Below are positions 17,666 through 26,591 of a DNA stretch of 64,000 nt, piece by piece (position 1 is the first letter of the stretch; each line of letters begins with the position of its first letter). Source of the stretch: Actinobacteria bacterium OK074. GTDB taxonomy: Bacteria > Actinomycetota > Actinomycetes > Streptomycetales > Streptomycetaceae. Position numbers and translations under genes: made by a program. The notes below the pieces were generated by a model. It was not told the origin of the DNA. It was given only the letters and a program-made list of their open reading frames with translations, and ran no database searches. The stretch is taken from the NCBI GenBank assembly GCA_001298575.1, contig LJCV01000253.1, positions 1 to 64,000 of the forward strand, given 5' to 3'.

Positions 17666-18486
17666 GTGTCGTACCCGCCGAGGTTCTGCCCGGCACCAGG
17701 ATCGTGGACGACGCCGTGCGCGGCCACGAGGCGGCCGAGCTGGCGCCGCGGGCGCGGTTCGCGCCGTCCCTGGCCGCCGTGTACCGGGCGCAGCTGTCCA
17801 GGGCGCGGGTCGCGGGCATCCCGCTGCTGTTCGTGGCGACCTTCCAGTCCATCGGGATCATGATCCTGATGCGCGGGGTCGTGGACGACGGGGCCGAGGC
17901 GCGGGCGGTGGTCGCCGGGTCGTCCGTGCTCGTCGTCGCGTTCGTCGCGCTGAACCTGCTCGCGCAGTACTTCGGCCAGCTGCGGGCCAGCGGTGGGCTC
18001 GACCACTACGCGACGCTGCCGGTGCCGCCCGCGGCGGTGGTGCTCGGGGCGGCGGCGGCGTACGCCTCGTTCACCGTGCCGGGGACCGTGGTGACCGCGG
18101 TCTTCGGGTCCGTGCTGTTCGGGCTGCCGCTGTCGCATCTGTGGGTCCTCGCGGCCGTGATCCCGCTCTCCGGGGCCGCGCTCGCCGGGCTCGGCGCCGC
18201 CTTCGGGCTGCTCGCGCCGCGGCCCGAACTCGCCACGCTGCTCGGGCAGCTGGGCATGTCGGCGGCGCTGCTGCTCGGGGTGCTGCCGGCCGACCGGATG
18301 CCGGGGGTGGTGCAGCTGGCGCGGGATCTGCTGCCGTCCACGTACGGCGTCGAGGCGTTCGCGCGTACGTTCGGGGACCGGCCGGACTGGGCGTTCGTCT
18401 TCGGGGACCTCGCCGTCTGCGCCGGGGTCGGGGTCGCCTCGCTGGCCGTGGCGACGTGGGCGTACCGCCGGGCGGCCGTCCGGTGA
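17662..18486 (+). CDS. ABC-2 type transporter permease
   Basis: Membrane subunit partnering the ATPase just upstream, 274 residues. After a 50-residue polar N-terminus there are about six hydrophobic segments: near 50-72, 80-105, 130-150, 158-185, 195-215 and 245-265. This is the usual ABC-2 permease pattern. The GQLRASGGLDHYATLPVPPAAVVLG segment between helices two and three is typical. GTG 17662 has AGGAG nine bases upstream, which decides it over an earlier in-frame ATG. With the ATPase it should form an exporter of two plus two subunits. Confidence 0.85.
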   Translation: MSVVPAEVLPGTRIVDDAVRGHEAAELAPRARFAPSLAAVYRAQLSRARVAGIPLLFVATFQSIGIMILMRGVVDDGAEARAVVAGSSVLVVAFVALNLLAQYFGQLRASGGLDHYATLPVPPAAVVLGAAAAYASFTVPGTVVTAVFGSVLFGLPLSHLWVLAAVIPLSGAALAGLGAAFGLLAPRPELATLLGQLGMSAALLLGVLPADRMPGVVQLARDLLPSTYGVEAFARTFGDRPDWAFVFGDLAVCAGVGVASLAVATWAYRRAAVR

Positions 18487-18520
18487 CGCGGCTGACAGAC
18501 TCGACTGGCACGATGTCAGG

Positions 18521-19258
18521 GTGACCGCTCCGTTGACTCCTTCTCCGTCGCCGCACGAACCGTCCTCCGAACAGTCTCGGGAACCCGAGCCGCCTCGGGG
18601 GGACGGACACTCCGCTGGGTATGCGGAGGGGGCCGCGCCCGCTTCTGCGCCCGCGCCTGTGTTTTTGGCGGACGGCGCCGCTGTTTCCTACGACGATGGG
18701 CCCGGGATCAAGGTCGAGCTGCGGGACGCCGGTGTCGTTGCCGTGGGGATGACCGTCCTCGGGGTGCTGCTCGGGGTGCTGTGGTGGTGGCTGGCGCCGC
18801 ACGTGCCGCTGGTGGGGGATGTGGTGGACGGCAGTTGGGCGGTCTATCTCAAGGACAGCGAGGGGGAGCAGGCCGTTGGGGTCGACGGGACCTTTACGTT
18901 GCTCGCGCTGGTGTTTGGGGCTGTGTGCGCGGTGGGGGTCTTTTTGGGGCGGCGGCGGGGTGGGGTGCCGTTGGTTGTCGCGTTGACCGTGGGTGGGGTG
19001 TTGGGGTCGTTGGTGGCTTGGCGGGTGGGGGTTTGGTTGGGGCCGTCTTCGGATGTGCTGGCGCATGCGAAGGATGTGGGTAAGGGGGTTACGTTTTCTG
19101 CGCCGTTGAAGTTGGGGGCCAAGGGGGCGTTGTTGGCTTGGTCTGTGGGGGGGGTGGTGGTGCATTTGGGGTTGACGGCGTTGTTTGGGCCTCGGGATGT
19201 GGAGGGGGTTGGAGCGGGGGTTGTGTCTGAGGGGTCTTATGGGGCGCCGTTGGGGTGA
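18521..19258 (+). CDS. Membrane protein with four predicted helices (DUF2567-like)
   Basis: Protein of 245 residues. The first 65 are Pro/Ser/Glu-rich and disordered. Hydrophobic segments lie near 73-92 (VVAVGMTVLGVLLGVLWWWLAP), 125-143, 150-172 and 205-222. It resembles the DUF2567 family of actinobacterial membrane proteins of unknown function. CACGAT ends six bases before GTG 18521, so a leaderless start is likely. The last ~400 bases almost lack C at third codon positions and use GGG, GTG, TTG and GTT repeatedly, unlike neighbouring genes. The reading frame stays intact, so it appears functional. Confidence 0.75.
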   Translation: MTAPLTPSPSPHEPSSEQSREPEPPRGDGHSAGYAEGAAPASAPAPVFLADGAAVSYDDGPGIKVELRDAGVVAVGMTVLGVLLGVLWWWLAPHVPLVGDVVDGSWAVYLKDSEGEQAVGVDGTFTLLALVFGAVCAVGVFLGRRRGGVPLVVALTVGGVLGSLVAWRVGVWLGPSSDVLAHAKDVGKGVTFSAPLKLGAKGALLAWSVGGVVVHLGLTALFGPRDVEGVGAGVVSEGSYGAPLG

Positions 19259-19302
19259 GGGGGGTGTTTTTCGCCCCCGCCGCCCCTTCCCGTCCCGTCC
19301 GT

Positions 19303-19380
19303 CTGGGGCTGCGCCCCTTGCCCCCGCTTCTGGGGGCTCCGCCCCCAGGCCCCCGGATGCGCAGTTCCCCGCGCCCCTAA
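19303..19380. repeat. Dispersed Streptomyces-type intergenic repeat with hairpin
   Basis: The stretch ends in GCAGTTCCCCGCGCCCCTAA, a motif that recurs widely between Streptomyces genes, to my recollection. Inside it, CTGGGGGC (19330-19337) pairs with GCCCCCAG (19341-19348). A related copy in inverted orientation lies at 37859-37940. It may end transcription of the membrane-protein gene upstream. Confidence 0.6.
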
Positions 19381-19384
19381 TCGG

Positions 19385-19575
19385 GTGGGTGGGGGGTGCG
19401 GATGGAGGGCGGGCGTCGCGCCGGGGGTGCGGACGGGAGCGAGGGCCCTGCCTGGGTGCGGATGAGGGTGCGTTCCCGGCCTGGGTGGGTGGGGGATGTG
19501 GACGGGAAGTGCGTTCCTCGCCCGGGTGGGGCGTGCAGATCGTGGCGCGTTCCTCGTCCGGGACGCGGACTGTTT
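19385..19575. repeat. Degenerate G-rich tandem repeats
   Basis: Variants of GGGTGCGGACGGGAG and of TGCGTTCCTCGCCCGGGTGG recur several times at irregular spacing. The strand is rich in G runs. No coding potential is visible. Confidence 0.5.
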
Positions 19576-19773
19576 CTCGGCAGGGCGAGTCGGCGGCCTG
19601 TGTTGTCGGTGTGAGTGGGGCCGAAAAGTGTGCCGTTCGGCCCCAGACTGACCGTCCCTCTACGCCGGTCGCCTCCCATGGTTGGCGTTGCCCTTTCTGG
19701 TGCGCCATTTCCTCTTTCGGGTTTTCTTCGACATGGGTCCGGCTTAGTCGAGGAGAGGGAGGGCGTCGAGGGG

Positions 19774-20277
19774 TCAGGCGCGGGCGATCGGGGCCAGGGT
19801 CGCGTTTGTCAGGGTTGCCAGGGCTGCGGGGGAGAGTTCCACCTCCAGGCCGCGGCGGCCTGCCGAGACGCAGATCGTCTCGTGGGTCGATGCGGACTCG
19901 TCCAGGACCGTGCGGAGTCGTTTGCGCTGGCCCAAGGGGGAGATGCCGCCTCTTACGTAGCCTGTGGTGCGTTCCGCGAGGGTTGGGTCGGCCATTGTCG
20001 CTCGTTTGCCGCCTACCGCCGTTGCCAGGGCCTTGAGGTCCAGGGAGCCTGCCACGGGGACCACACCCACCACCAGGGCGCCGTCCACGTCCGCCACCAG
20101 GGTTTTGAACACCCGGTCGGGGGACACGCCCATCGCCTCCGCCGCCTCCTCGCCGTAGGAGGGGTGGGAGGGGTCGTGGTCGTAGGCGTGGACGGTGAAG
20201 TCCGCGCCCGCCGACGTCAGGGCCACCGTTGCCGGGGTGCCGCCCGGTTGCTGCTGCTTCTTTGTCTTCTTCGCCAT
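19774..20277 (-). CDS. ybaK: YbaK/EbsC-type aminoacyl-tRNA deacylase
   Basis: Predicted Cys-tRNA(Pro)/Ala-tRNA(Pro) editing enzyme of 167 residues, which hydrolyses mischarged tRNA in trans. Family signatures are the catalytic-site Lys in RVFKTLVADVDG (about residue 58), ALVVGVVPVAGSLDLKALA, the Gly-rich turn TTGYVRGGISPLGQRKRLRTVLDE, and TICVSAGRRGLEVELSPAAL near the C-terminus. Length and order match YbaK. The basic Gln-rich N-terminus (MAKKTKKQQQPGG) is an extension. Whether it prefers Cys or Ala cannot be decided from sequence. Confidence 0.88.
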   Translation of the reverse strand: MAKKTKKQQQPGGTPATVALTSAGADFTVHAYDHDPSHPSYGEEAAEAMGVSPDRVFKTLVADVDGALVVGVVPVAGSLDLKALATAVGGKRATMADPTLAERTTGYVRGGISPLGQRKRLRTVLDESASTHETICVSAGRRGLEVELSPAALATLTNATLAPIARA

Positions 20278-20305
20278 GCCAGCCCTACGGTTTCGTCGCG
20301 TCGCG

Positions 20306-21046
20306 TCAGTTCAGGCTCGTCGGGCCGCGCGTCAGTTCGGACGCGGGCAACGACGGCAGGTTACGGATGATCGCCGTCTCCGCGCGCAGCAATTTCAGCT
20401 CGTCGCGCAGCCGGGACGCGGTGTCCGGGGCCTGGAGCAGGCGCTGTTTCGCCGGGACGTCCAGCATCGCCGCGGCGGCCACCAGGTACGACACCACCGA
20501 CGGCTCGTCCGGGAGTTCCGTGCCCGACGACAGCGAACGCTCCCGTGCGCCCGCGAGCCGCTTCTGGTACTGGCGGAACGCCCGCAGCACCCCTTCGGCC
20601 AGCGCGCCCGCGCCGTCGCCCGAGTCCTCCGGCAACTCCTCCAGCTCCGCGGTCAGATACGCGCCGGACGCGTCCACCGAGTGCAGCCGTACCCGCGTCG
20701 TGCCGGTGGCGAGGACCTCGAAGCTGCCGTCGGCGCGTTCCCGTACGGTCGCCGCGTCCGCGACGCAGCCCACCGTGTGGAACGCCTTGGCCGGGTCGTC
20801 GCCGAAGCCCGCGGTGGGGCCGCGCCGGGACAGGGCCGTGGCGTCGGGCATGCCGGGGGCGCTGGGCGCGACCTCGTGGCCGTCGCGGATGGCGACGACC
20901 GCGAACCTGCGCGGTGCGTCCTCGGGGGTCTTCAGCAGATCGCGCATCATGGCGCGGTATCGCTCCTCGAAGATGTTCAGCGGGAGGACGAGTCCCGGGA
21001 ACAGCACCGAGTTCAGCGGGAAGAGCGGAAGCCGGACGGTGGTCAC
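20306..21046 (-). CDS. LON substrate-binding domain protein
   Basis: Stand-alone LON N-terminal (PUA-like) domain protein of 246 residues, with no ATPase or protease domain. It opens with the typical LPLFPLNSVLFPGLVLPLNIFEERYRAMMRDLL. DGSFEVLATGTTRVRLHSVD and YLTAELEELPED follow in the order seen in the family. The C-terminal half is helical. Homologues are widespread in actinobacteria without a settled role; a protein-binding or adaptor function is inferred from the domain. It is 28 bp from ybaK on the same strand and likely co-transcribed. Confidence 0.85.
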   Translation of the reverse strand: MTTVRLPLFPLNSVLFPGLVLPLNIFEERYRAMMRDLLKTPEDAPRRFAVVAIRDGHEVAPSAPGMPDATALSRRGPTAGFGDDPAKAFHTVGCVADAATVRERADGSFEVLATGTTRVRLHSVDASGAYLTAELEELPEDSGDGAGALAEGVLRAFRQYQKRLAGARERSLSSGTELPDEPSVVSYLVAAAAMLDVPAKQRLLQAPDTASRLRDELKLLRAETAIIRNLPSLPASELTRGPTSLN

Positions 21047-21057
21047 GACGCGACAGC

Positions 21058-22119
21058 CTAATGGTCGGGGGAGTGATCGGCGTCGTCGCGCCCACTCCGT
21101 GGATCATTCCGCGCGCCGGTGTTCTCCCTCGGGGCCGCTCCCGCCCGCAGTGGTATCCCCGCCGCCACCTCCAGGCGTACGCCGTCCCGTGCCTCCAGGA
21201 ACTGGCCCAGCGGGTCGTCCGAGACGTGGTCCCAGGGGAACGACGTGGCGTACGGGCCGGTCAGGCGCAGTTGGGCCAGGGCGTCCTCCCAGCGGTGGAG
21301 GCGGATGAGGACATACGTAAGGAGGTTGCGGACCTCGGCCGGCCACGGGTCGGCGGGCGCGTACCGGGCCGACAGCGTGATCGCCCGGTCCGCCGCCGCG
21401 TCGAGGCGGTCGCGGCCGACGAACGAACGGCCGCCCTCCGTCAGGTACGTGAAGGCCGCGCGCACCGGCAGCGCCTGCACCAGTGAGCAGTCCAGCGCGT
21501 CCTGCGCGGCCCGCTCGGCGAAGGCGAAGCCCTCGCGGTGCGAGCCGTACCAGGTCGCCGACAGGTAGGTGAGCGCCGCGACATGGCAGCCGTAGTGGTG
21601 CGGGGCGCGGCGCACCGCCTCGGTCCACAGCCGTTCGAACACGAGGTGCCCGGCGGCCGTGCCGCGCGCGTGGTCGAGGGCGAGCCGCCAGGGCACCGGA
21701 TCGCGCGGCTCGGCCTCCGCCGCCGCGGTGATCAACGGGCCCGTCCCGCGCAGGAGTTCGGCCCGCGCGGGCGACTCCCAGCCGCGGTCCACCGCCAGCT
21801 GGGCCTTGACCAGGAGCAGGTCGGGATCGTGCGCCGCCGCCGCGCACCACCGTTCGAACCACTCGCCGCGCGAGCGGGCGAACCCGGCCAGCCGGACCAC
21901 GTACCGGTCCCGGTCCTCCCACGCCGCGTCCTCGCGCGTCGCGGCGAGCAGTTTGGCGGCCGGACCGTACTCGCCCTGGGCCGCCGCGACCAGCGCGGGC
22001 GCCAGGCGGGCGTCGGGGGCGTCGAGCAGCACCTCGTCGTCGGCGGGCAGGCCGGCCGTGAGGCGGGCGGAGTTCCGGGTCATCCGGGCGGTACGGATGA
22101 AGGCGCGCAGCAGTGCCAT
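21058..22119 (-). CDS. Uncharacterised helical-repeat-like protein
   Basis: Protein of 353 residues, not recognised as a named family. It is soluble and Ala-rich, with successive helix pairs such as APALVAAAQGEYGPAAKLLAATRED and LTYVLIRLHRWEDALAQLRLTGPYA that suggest a TPR-like superhelix. No catalytic motif is visible. The C-terminus (after about residue 310) is polar and probably disordered. ATG 22119 (MALLRAFIRTARMTRN) is chosen as the most plausible start; an upstream ATG in frame adds 27 residues with no better ribosome site. It ends 11 bp before the LON gene, suggesting one transcript with LON and ybaK. Confidence 0.65.
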   Translation of the reverse strand: MALLRAFIRTARMTRNSARLTAGLPADDEVLLDAPDARLAPALVAAAQGEYGPAAKLLAATREDAAWEDRDRYVVRLAGFARSRGEWFERWCAAAAHDPDLLLVKAQLAVDRGWESPARAELLRGTGPLITAAAEAEPRDPVPWRLALDHARGTAAGHLVFERLWTEAVRRAPHHYGCHVAALTYLSATWYGSHREGFAFAERAAQDALDCSLVQALPVRAAFTYLTEGGRSFVGRDRLDAAADRAITLSARYAPADPWPAEVRNLLTYVLIRLHRWEDALAQLRLTGPYATSFPWDHVSDDPLGQFLEARDGVRLEVAAGIPLRAGAAPRENTGARNDPRSGRDDADHSPDH

Positions 22120-22299
22120 GGTGAAGCCATTGAAAACCGCAGGTCGCGGGCTCGCCAGCACGAATGTGTAACCGGATTTGGTTGTACGGGCGGATGTCAA
22201 GCATCAGTAAAATGTGACTGTCACTCCGCTGTTCTTCGGCTGACGCGCACCTGTGTGCGCCGCCGCTCGCCGCCGCGGAACGGGGGGAGCCCTCGCGGC

Positions 22300-23880
22300 C
22301 TACCCCCGCCGCAGCAGCCGCGTCGCCCCCGCCGCCACCGTCGTCGCCAGGATCCAGCCCAGCAGGATCACCACCGTCGACAGCCACTGCCAGCCGCCGC
22401 GCAGCTGCCACTGGTCGACCTGACCGAGGTCGATGACCGGCAGCAGCAGGTCCAGCGCGAACAGGGTCGGGTTCCACTCGGGGTTGGCCTCGGCGCCCGT
22501 CGGCCGGTGGTGCGCGTGCGTGAGCGCGACCGAGGTGGCCGCCCACAGCACGGCCATCCACACCGCCGCCCGGCCCGGCCGGTACCCGTAGGCGACCGTC
22601 CAGTCCTGCACGTACCCCCACAGCTTGGCCGCGACCGGCAGCGTCTCGCGGCGGCGGCGCTGCTTGGCGAGCAGCACCTCGCGCGCGTCCTCGTCCTCGC
22701 CGGAGCCGCGCAGCACGCTCGCCAGGCGCTCGTACGGCTCCGGGTTGTACTCGGCGGTCGCCGACGCCACCCACTCCAGCCGCCGGGCGAGCGGGAAGGC
22801 GTCCTGGGGCACCAGGTTCTCGTACGCGAAGCCGCCCATCTGGATGTTGCCCGGGCCCGGCCAACTCGTCCTGCGGTCCACCAGGTTGACGATCCGGGCG
22901 CCCGAGAGGACCACCTTGCCGCGCTCCGGACGGCCGCCCAGGAAGCGCAACTCCGGTGTCTGCACCCGCCGTAGCGACAGTTCCTGGTCGTCGGTGAAGG
23001 TGAACCGGGCGCCCTCCAGGTCGACCGCGTCGCCGAACCGGCCGTCGTCCAGCCGTATCCCGCCCCGGCACGCGAACCGCTGCACCCGGGTGCCCTGCGG
23101 CGGGGTGGCCCCGCTGGCCACCAGCGAGTAGCCGGCCGCGGCCGGGGTCAGGTACAGGCTGCGCTCCACTGTCAACTGGGGCGCGTTCAGGGCCAGTCGG
23201 GTGTACGGGTTGTCCAGCCGGGCGCCGCGCAGGCTCAGCGAGCCGCCGATCTGGGCGCCGCGCAGGCTCAGTTCGCCGTGCGACTCCAGCAACTCCGCCT
23301 GGAGGTCCTGCCCGACGGTCATCCCGTCCGCCGCGATCGAACGGCCGCTGCGGTCCCGGTACACGATCGCCTGGTTGAGCAGCAGATCCGTACCGATGTG
23401 CGCGTCGGTCAGCCGGGCCCCGTTGTGGAAGCGGCAGCGCGGCAGATGCAGATCGCCCTCGGTGCGCACCCGCGCGGCCTCCAGGCGCGGCACCGAGCAG
23501 TTGACCAGCCGCGCGGTGGTGAAATGGGTTTCCGGCAGCAGTACTTCCTGCTCGAACCGGCACCCCTTGAACTCCACGTACGGCACCACGGTGCCGCCCG
23601 ACAGCTCCAGCGCGTCCTTGATCCGGACGCCGGTCAGCTTCAGCGACGACACGCGTCCGGCCAGCGCGGGCGGTCCGTCCAGCAGCAGCCAGCAGACGAT
23701 CCGGGCGCGTACGGTGCGCTCGGGGCCCCAGGGGTGACCGCCGTGCGGATCGTCCTCGGCCGGGTCCCCGCTGCGCAGGTCGTATACGGTGCCGTTGCGG
23801 AATGCCTGCCACATGCCGGCCTCGGCGGCGGTCAGGTCGTCCGGCAGGTCCCCGCTGCGGACGCCGACACCCTCGGTCAC
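22300..23880 (-). CDS. Membrane protein with beta-helix-like repeat domain
   Basis: Protein of 526 residues. Residues 60-350 contain many short strand-turn repeats, for example VPYVEFKGCRFEQEVLLPETHF, ELSLRGAQIGGSLSLRGARLDN and AVDLEGARFTFTDDQELSLR. They resemble pentapeptide or right-handed beta-helix proteins, although the A(D/N)LxG pentad is imperfect. The C-terminal 130 residues have two clear transmembrane segments (AAVWMAVLWAATSVALTHA and LSTVVILLGWILATTVAAGATRLL) and possibly a third. Homologues have been labelled membrane-associated oxidoreductases, but no cofactor motif is seen. The start is GTG at 23880. Confidence 0.7.
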   Translation of the reverse strand: MTEGVGVRSGDLPDDLTAAEAGMWQAFRNGTVYDLRSGDPAEDDPHGGHPWGPERTVRARIVCWLLLDGPPALAGRVSSLKLTGVRIKDALELSGGTVVPYVEFKGCRFEQEVLLPETHFTTARLVNCSVPRLEAARVRTEGDLHLPRCRFHNGARLTDAHIGTDLLLNQAIVYRDRSGRSIAADGMTVGQDLQAELLESHGELSLRGAQIGGSLSLRGARLDNPYTRLALNAPQLTVERSLYLTPAAAGYSLVASGATPPQGTRVQRFACRGGIRLDDGRFGDAVDLEGARFTFTDDQELSLRRVQTPELRFLGGRPERGKVVLSGARIVNLVDRRTSWPGPGNIQMGGFAYENLVPQDAFPLARRLEWVASATAEYNPEPYERLASVLRGSGEDEDAREVLLAKQRRRRETLPVAAKLWGYVQDWTVAYGYRPGRAAVWMAVLWAATSVALTHAHHRPTGAEANPEWNPTLFALDLLLPVIDLGQVDQWQLRGGWQWLSTVVILLGWILATTVAAGATRLLRRG

Positions 23881-24141
23881 GGCGCTTCCCTTCCTCCCCT
23901 GCGGCGCGCGGCTGCACCGGGCTCATCAGGGGGCTTACCAGTGGTTTCGTACAACTGTTCATGCCCGTTGTGTGACCCGCCGAACGCTAGCGGTGAAGCG
24001 GATCTTCCGGGTCCCGTATCGGCCAATGAATCCGGCCACCCGGCAACGGGGGTACGGCGGCGCCCCGGCCGTCCACCCGGCGCGTATCAGCCACTGAAAC
24101 ACCCGACCGGCGCTCTCTCGCCGTCTGCGAGAATTAACCCT

Positions 24142-25467
24142 GTGATCTCCCGAATCGATCTGCGCGGCGACCCCCTCCCCGAGGGCCCCGCCCTGCGCGA
24201 CCTGCTGCCCCGAGCCGACTTCGACGTGACGGCCGCCCTGGAGAAGGTGCGTCCGATCTGCGAGGCCGTGCACCATCGGGGCGACGCGGCGCTGATCGAC
24301 TTCGCCGAGCAGTTCGACGGCGTGCGGCTCACCTCCGTCCGGGTTCCGGCGCAGGCGCTCGCCGACGCGCTCGAACAGCTGGACCCCGTCGTCCGCGCGG
24401 CCCTGGAGGAGTCCATCCGGCGCGCCCGCCTCGTCCACCGCGAGCAGCGCCGTACGACGCACACCACGCAGGTCGTGCCCGGCGGCGCGGTCACCGAGAA
24501 GTGGGTGCCGGTCGACCGGGTCGGGCTGTACGCGCCCGGCGGGCGGTCCGTCTACCCCTCGTCCGTGATCATGAACGTCGTGCCCGCGCAGGAGGCCGGC
24601 GTCCAGTCCATCGCCCTCGCCTCCCCGGCGCAGGCCGAGTTCGACGGCCTGCCGCACCCCACGATCCTCGCCGCCTGCGCCCTGCTCGGCGTCGACGAGG
24701 TGTACGCCGCCGGTGGCGCCACCGCGGTCGCGATGTTCGCGTACGGCACCGAGTCCTGCCCCCCGGCCAACATGGTCACCGGGCCCGGCAACATCTGGGT
24801 CGTCGCCGCCAAGCGCTACTTCACGGGGAAGATCGGCATCGACTCCGAGGCCGGCCCCACCGAGATCGCGGTCCTCGCGGACGACACCGCCGACCCGGTG
24901 CACGTGGCCGCCGACCTGATCAGCCAGGCCGAGCACGACCCGCTGGCCGCCGCGGTCCTCGTCACCGACTCGGTGGCGCTGGCCGACGCCGTCGAGAAGG
25001 AGCTGGAGCCGCAGGTCGCGGCCACCAAGCACATCGAGGACCGGGTCCGCCCGGCCCTGAACGGCAAGCAGTCCGCGATCGTCCTGGTCGACGGCATCGA
25101 CGAGGGGCTCAGGGTCGTCGACGCGTACGGCGCCGAGCACCTGGAGATCCAGACCGCGGACGCGGCGGCGGTCGCCGACCGGGTGCGCAACGCGGGCGCG
25201 GTCTTCGTCGGGCCCTGGGCGCCGGTCTCGCTCGGCGACTACGCGGCCGGGTCCAACCACGTGCTGCCGACCGGCGGTTGCGCCTGTCACTCCTCCGGTC
25301 TCTCCGTCCAGTCCTTCCTGCGCGGCATCCACATCGTCGACTACACGAAGGACGCGCTCGCGGACGTCGCCCACCACGTGGTGACCCTCGCGGAGGCGGA
25401 GGACCTGCCCGCGCACGGCGCGGCGATCAAGGCAAGGTTCGGTTGGAAGGTGCCTGAGAGCAAGTGA
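24142..25467 (+). CDS. hisD: Histidinol dehydrogenase
   Basis: Catalyses the last two steps of histidine synthesis, histidinol to histidine with NAD+. It has 441 residues. Family signatures include VPVDRVGLYAPGGRSVYPSSVIMNVVPA, MVTGPGNIWVVAAKRYFTGKIGIDSEAGPTEI, DLISQAEHDPLAAAVLVT, and the zinc-site and catalytic region GAEHLEIQT to SNHVLPTGGCACHSSGLSVQSF. GTG 24142 starts exactly at the conserved N-terminus (ISRIDLRGD). There is no SD; GAGAAT (24129-24134) sits seven bases upstream, so the operon message may be leaderless. It opens the his operon; its stop overlaps hisC by four bases. Confidence 0.96.
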   Translation: MISRIDLRGDPLPEGPALRDLLPRADFDVTAALEKVRPICEAVHHRGDAALIDFAEQFDGVRLTSVRVPAQALADALEQLDPVVRAALEESIRRARLVHREQRRTTHTTQVVPGGAVTEKWVPVDRVGLYAPGGRSVYPSSVIMNVVPAQEAGVQSIALASPAQAEFDGLPHPTILAACALLGVDEVYAAGGATAVAMFAYGTESCPPANMVTGPGNIWVVAAKRYFTGKIGIDSEAGPTEIAVLADDTADPVHVAADLISQAEHDPLAAAVLVTDSVALADAVEKELEPQVAATKHIEDRVRPALNGKQSAIVLVDGIDEGLRVVDAYGAEHLEIQTADAAAVADRVRNAGAVFVGPWAPVSLGDYAAGSNHVLPTGGCACHSSGLSVQSFLRGIHIVDYTKDALADVAHHVVTLAEAEDLPAHGAAIKARFGWKVPESK

Positions 25468-26591
25468 GCCCCGTAAGCGACGACTTCGGAATCGACGACC
25501 TGCCCGTACGGGACGAACTGCGCGGCAAGTCGCCTTACGGCGCGCCCCAGTTGGACGTCCCCGTACGGCTGAACACGAACGAGAACCCCTACCCGCTCCC
25601 CGACGAACTCGTCGAACGCATCGCCGAGCGGGTGCGCGAGGCGGCGCGCGACCTCAACCGCTACCCGGACCGCGACGCCGTCGAGTTGCGCACGCAGCTC
25701 GCCAAGTACCTGACGGACACGACCGGTTACCCCCTGGACCTGGCCAACGTGTGGGCGGCCAACGGCTCCAACGAAATCATCCAGCAGCTGTTGCAGACCT
25801 TCGGCGGGCCCGGCCGCACCGCGATCGGCTTCGAACCCTCGTACTCGATGCACCCGATCATCGCCCGGGGCACCGGCACGGGCTGGATCGACGGACCGCG
25901 CAACGCGGACTTCACCATCGACCGCGACGACGCCGTCCGGGCCATCGCCGAGCACCGGCCGGACGTCGTGTTCGTCACCACGCCCAACAACCCGACGGGC
26001 AACGCCGTCCCGCGCGAGACCGTCCTCGCGCTCTACGAGGCGGCCCAGGCGGCCAAGCCGTCGATGGTGGTCCTGGACGAGGCGTACGTCGAGTTCAGCC
26101 ACGACGAGTCGCTCGTCGGGCTGCTCGAAGGTCGGCCGAATCTCGTCGTTTCCCGGACCATGTCCAAGGCGTTCGGCGCGGCGGGCCTGCGGCTGGGTTA
26201 TCTTGCCGCCCACCCGGCGGTCGTGGACGCCGTCCAGCTCGTCCGGCTGCCGTACCACCTCTCGTCCGTCGCCCAGGCGACCGCCCTGGCCGCGCTGGAG
26301 CACACCGACACGCTCCTGAAGTACGTCGAGCAGCTGAAGTCCGAACGCGACCGGCTGGTCGACGAGTTGCTCGCGATCGGCTTCGAGGTGACGGCGTCGG
26401 ACGCGAACTTCGTCCAGTTCGGGCGGTTCGCCGATACGCGTGCGGTCTGGCAGCAGATCCTCGACCGGGGCGTCCTGGTCCGGGACAACGGCGTACCGGG
26501 ATGGCTGCGGGTGTCCGCCGGCACCCCGGCCGAAAACGACGCGTTCCTCGACGCGGTCCGTGACGTGCAGAAGGAGAGCGAGAGCGCATGA
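25464..26591 (+). CDS. hisC: Histidinol-phosphate aminotransferase
   Basis: PLP-dependent class I/II aminotransferase of 375 residues, converting imidazole-acetol phosphate to histidinol phosphate with glutamate. Signatures are LNTNENPYPLPDELVERIAE near the N-terminus, AANGSNEIIQQLL, FVTTPNNPTGNAVP, VLDEAYVEFSHDES, and the PLP Lys in VSRTMSKAFGAAGLRLGYLA. The GTG start overlaps the hisD stop (GTGA), and its own stop overlaps hisB (ATGA), so translation is coupled. HisC in these organisms may also accept aromatic substrates; this cannot be read here. Confidence 0.96.
   Translation: MSPVSDDFGIDDLPVRDELRGKSPYGAPQLDVPVRLNTNENPYPLPDELVERIAERVREAARDLNRYPDRDAVELRTQLAKYLTDTTGYPLDLANVWAANGSNEIIQQLLQTFGGPGRTAIGFEPSYSMHPIIARGTGTGWIDGPRNADFTIDRDDAVRAIAEHRPDVVFVTTPNNPTGNAVPRETVLALYEAAQAAKPSMVVLDEAYVEFSHDESLVGLLEGRPNLVVSRTMSKAFGAAGLRLGYLAAHPAVVDAVQLVRLPYHLSSVAQATALAALEHTDTLLKYVEQLKSERDRLVDELLAIGFEVTASDANFVQFGRFADTRAVWQQILDRGVLVRDNGVPGWLRVSAGTPAENDAFLDAVRDVQKESESA

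Larger units (their letters stand above)
19259..19773. other. 515-bp intergenic region without a supported gene
   Basis: No frame here has Streptomyces-like codon use or a ribosome site. It contains a Streptomyces-type dispersed repeat and hairpin (19303-19380) and an imperfect G-rich repeat array (19385-19575). The last 200 bases show nothing I can name. Confidence 0.7.

Noticed and set aside
18483..18514. Third damage-type promoter (CTGACA-N11-CACGAT) before the DUF2567-like gene
   Set aside because: The nonamer differs from tTGTCRgtg at several fixed positions; only the spacing agrees.
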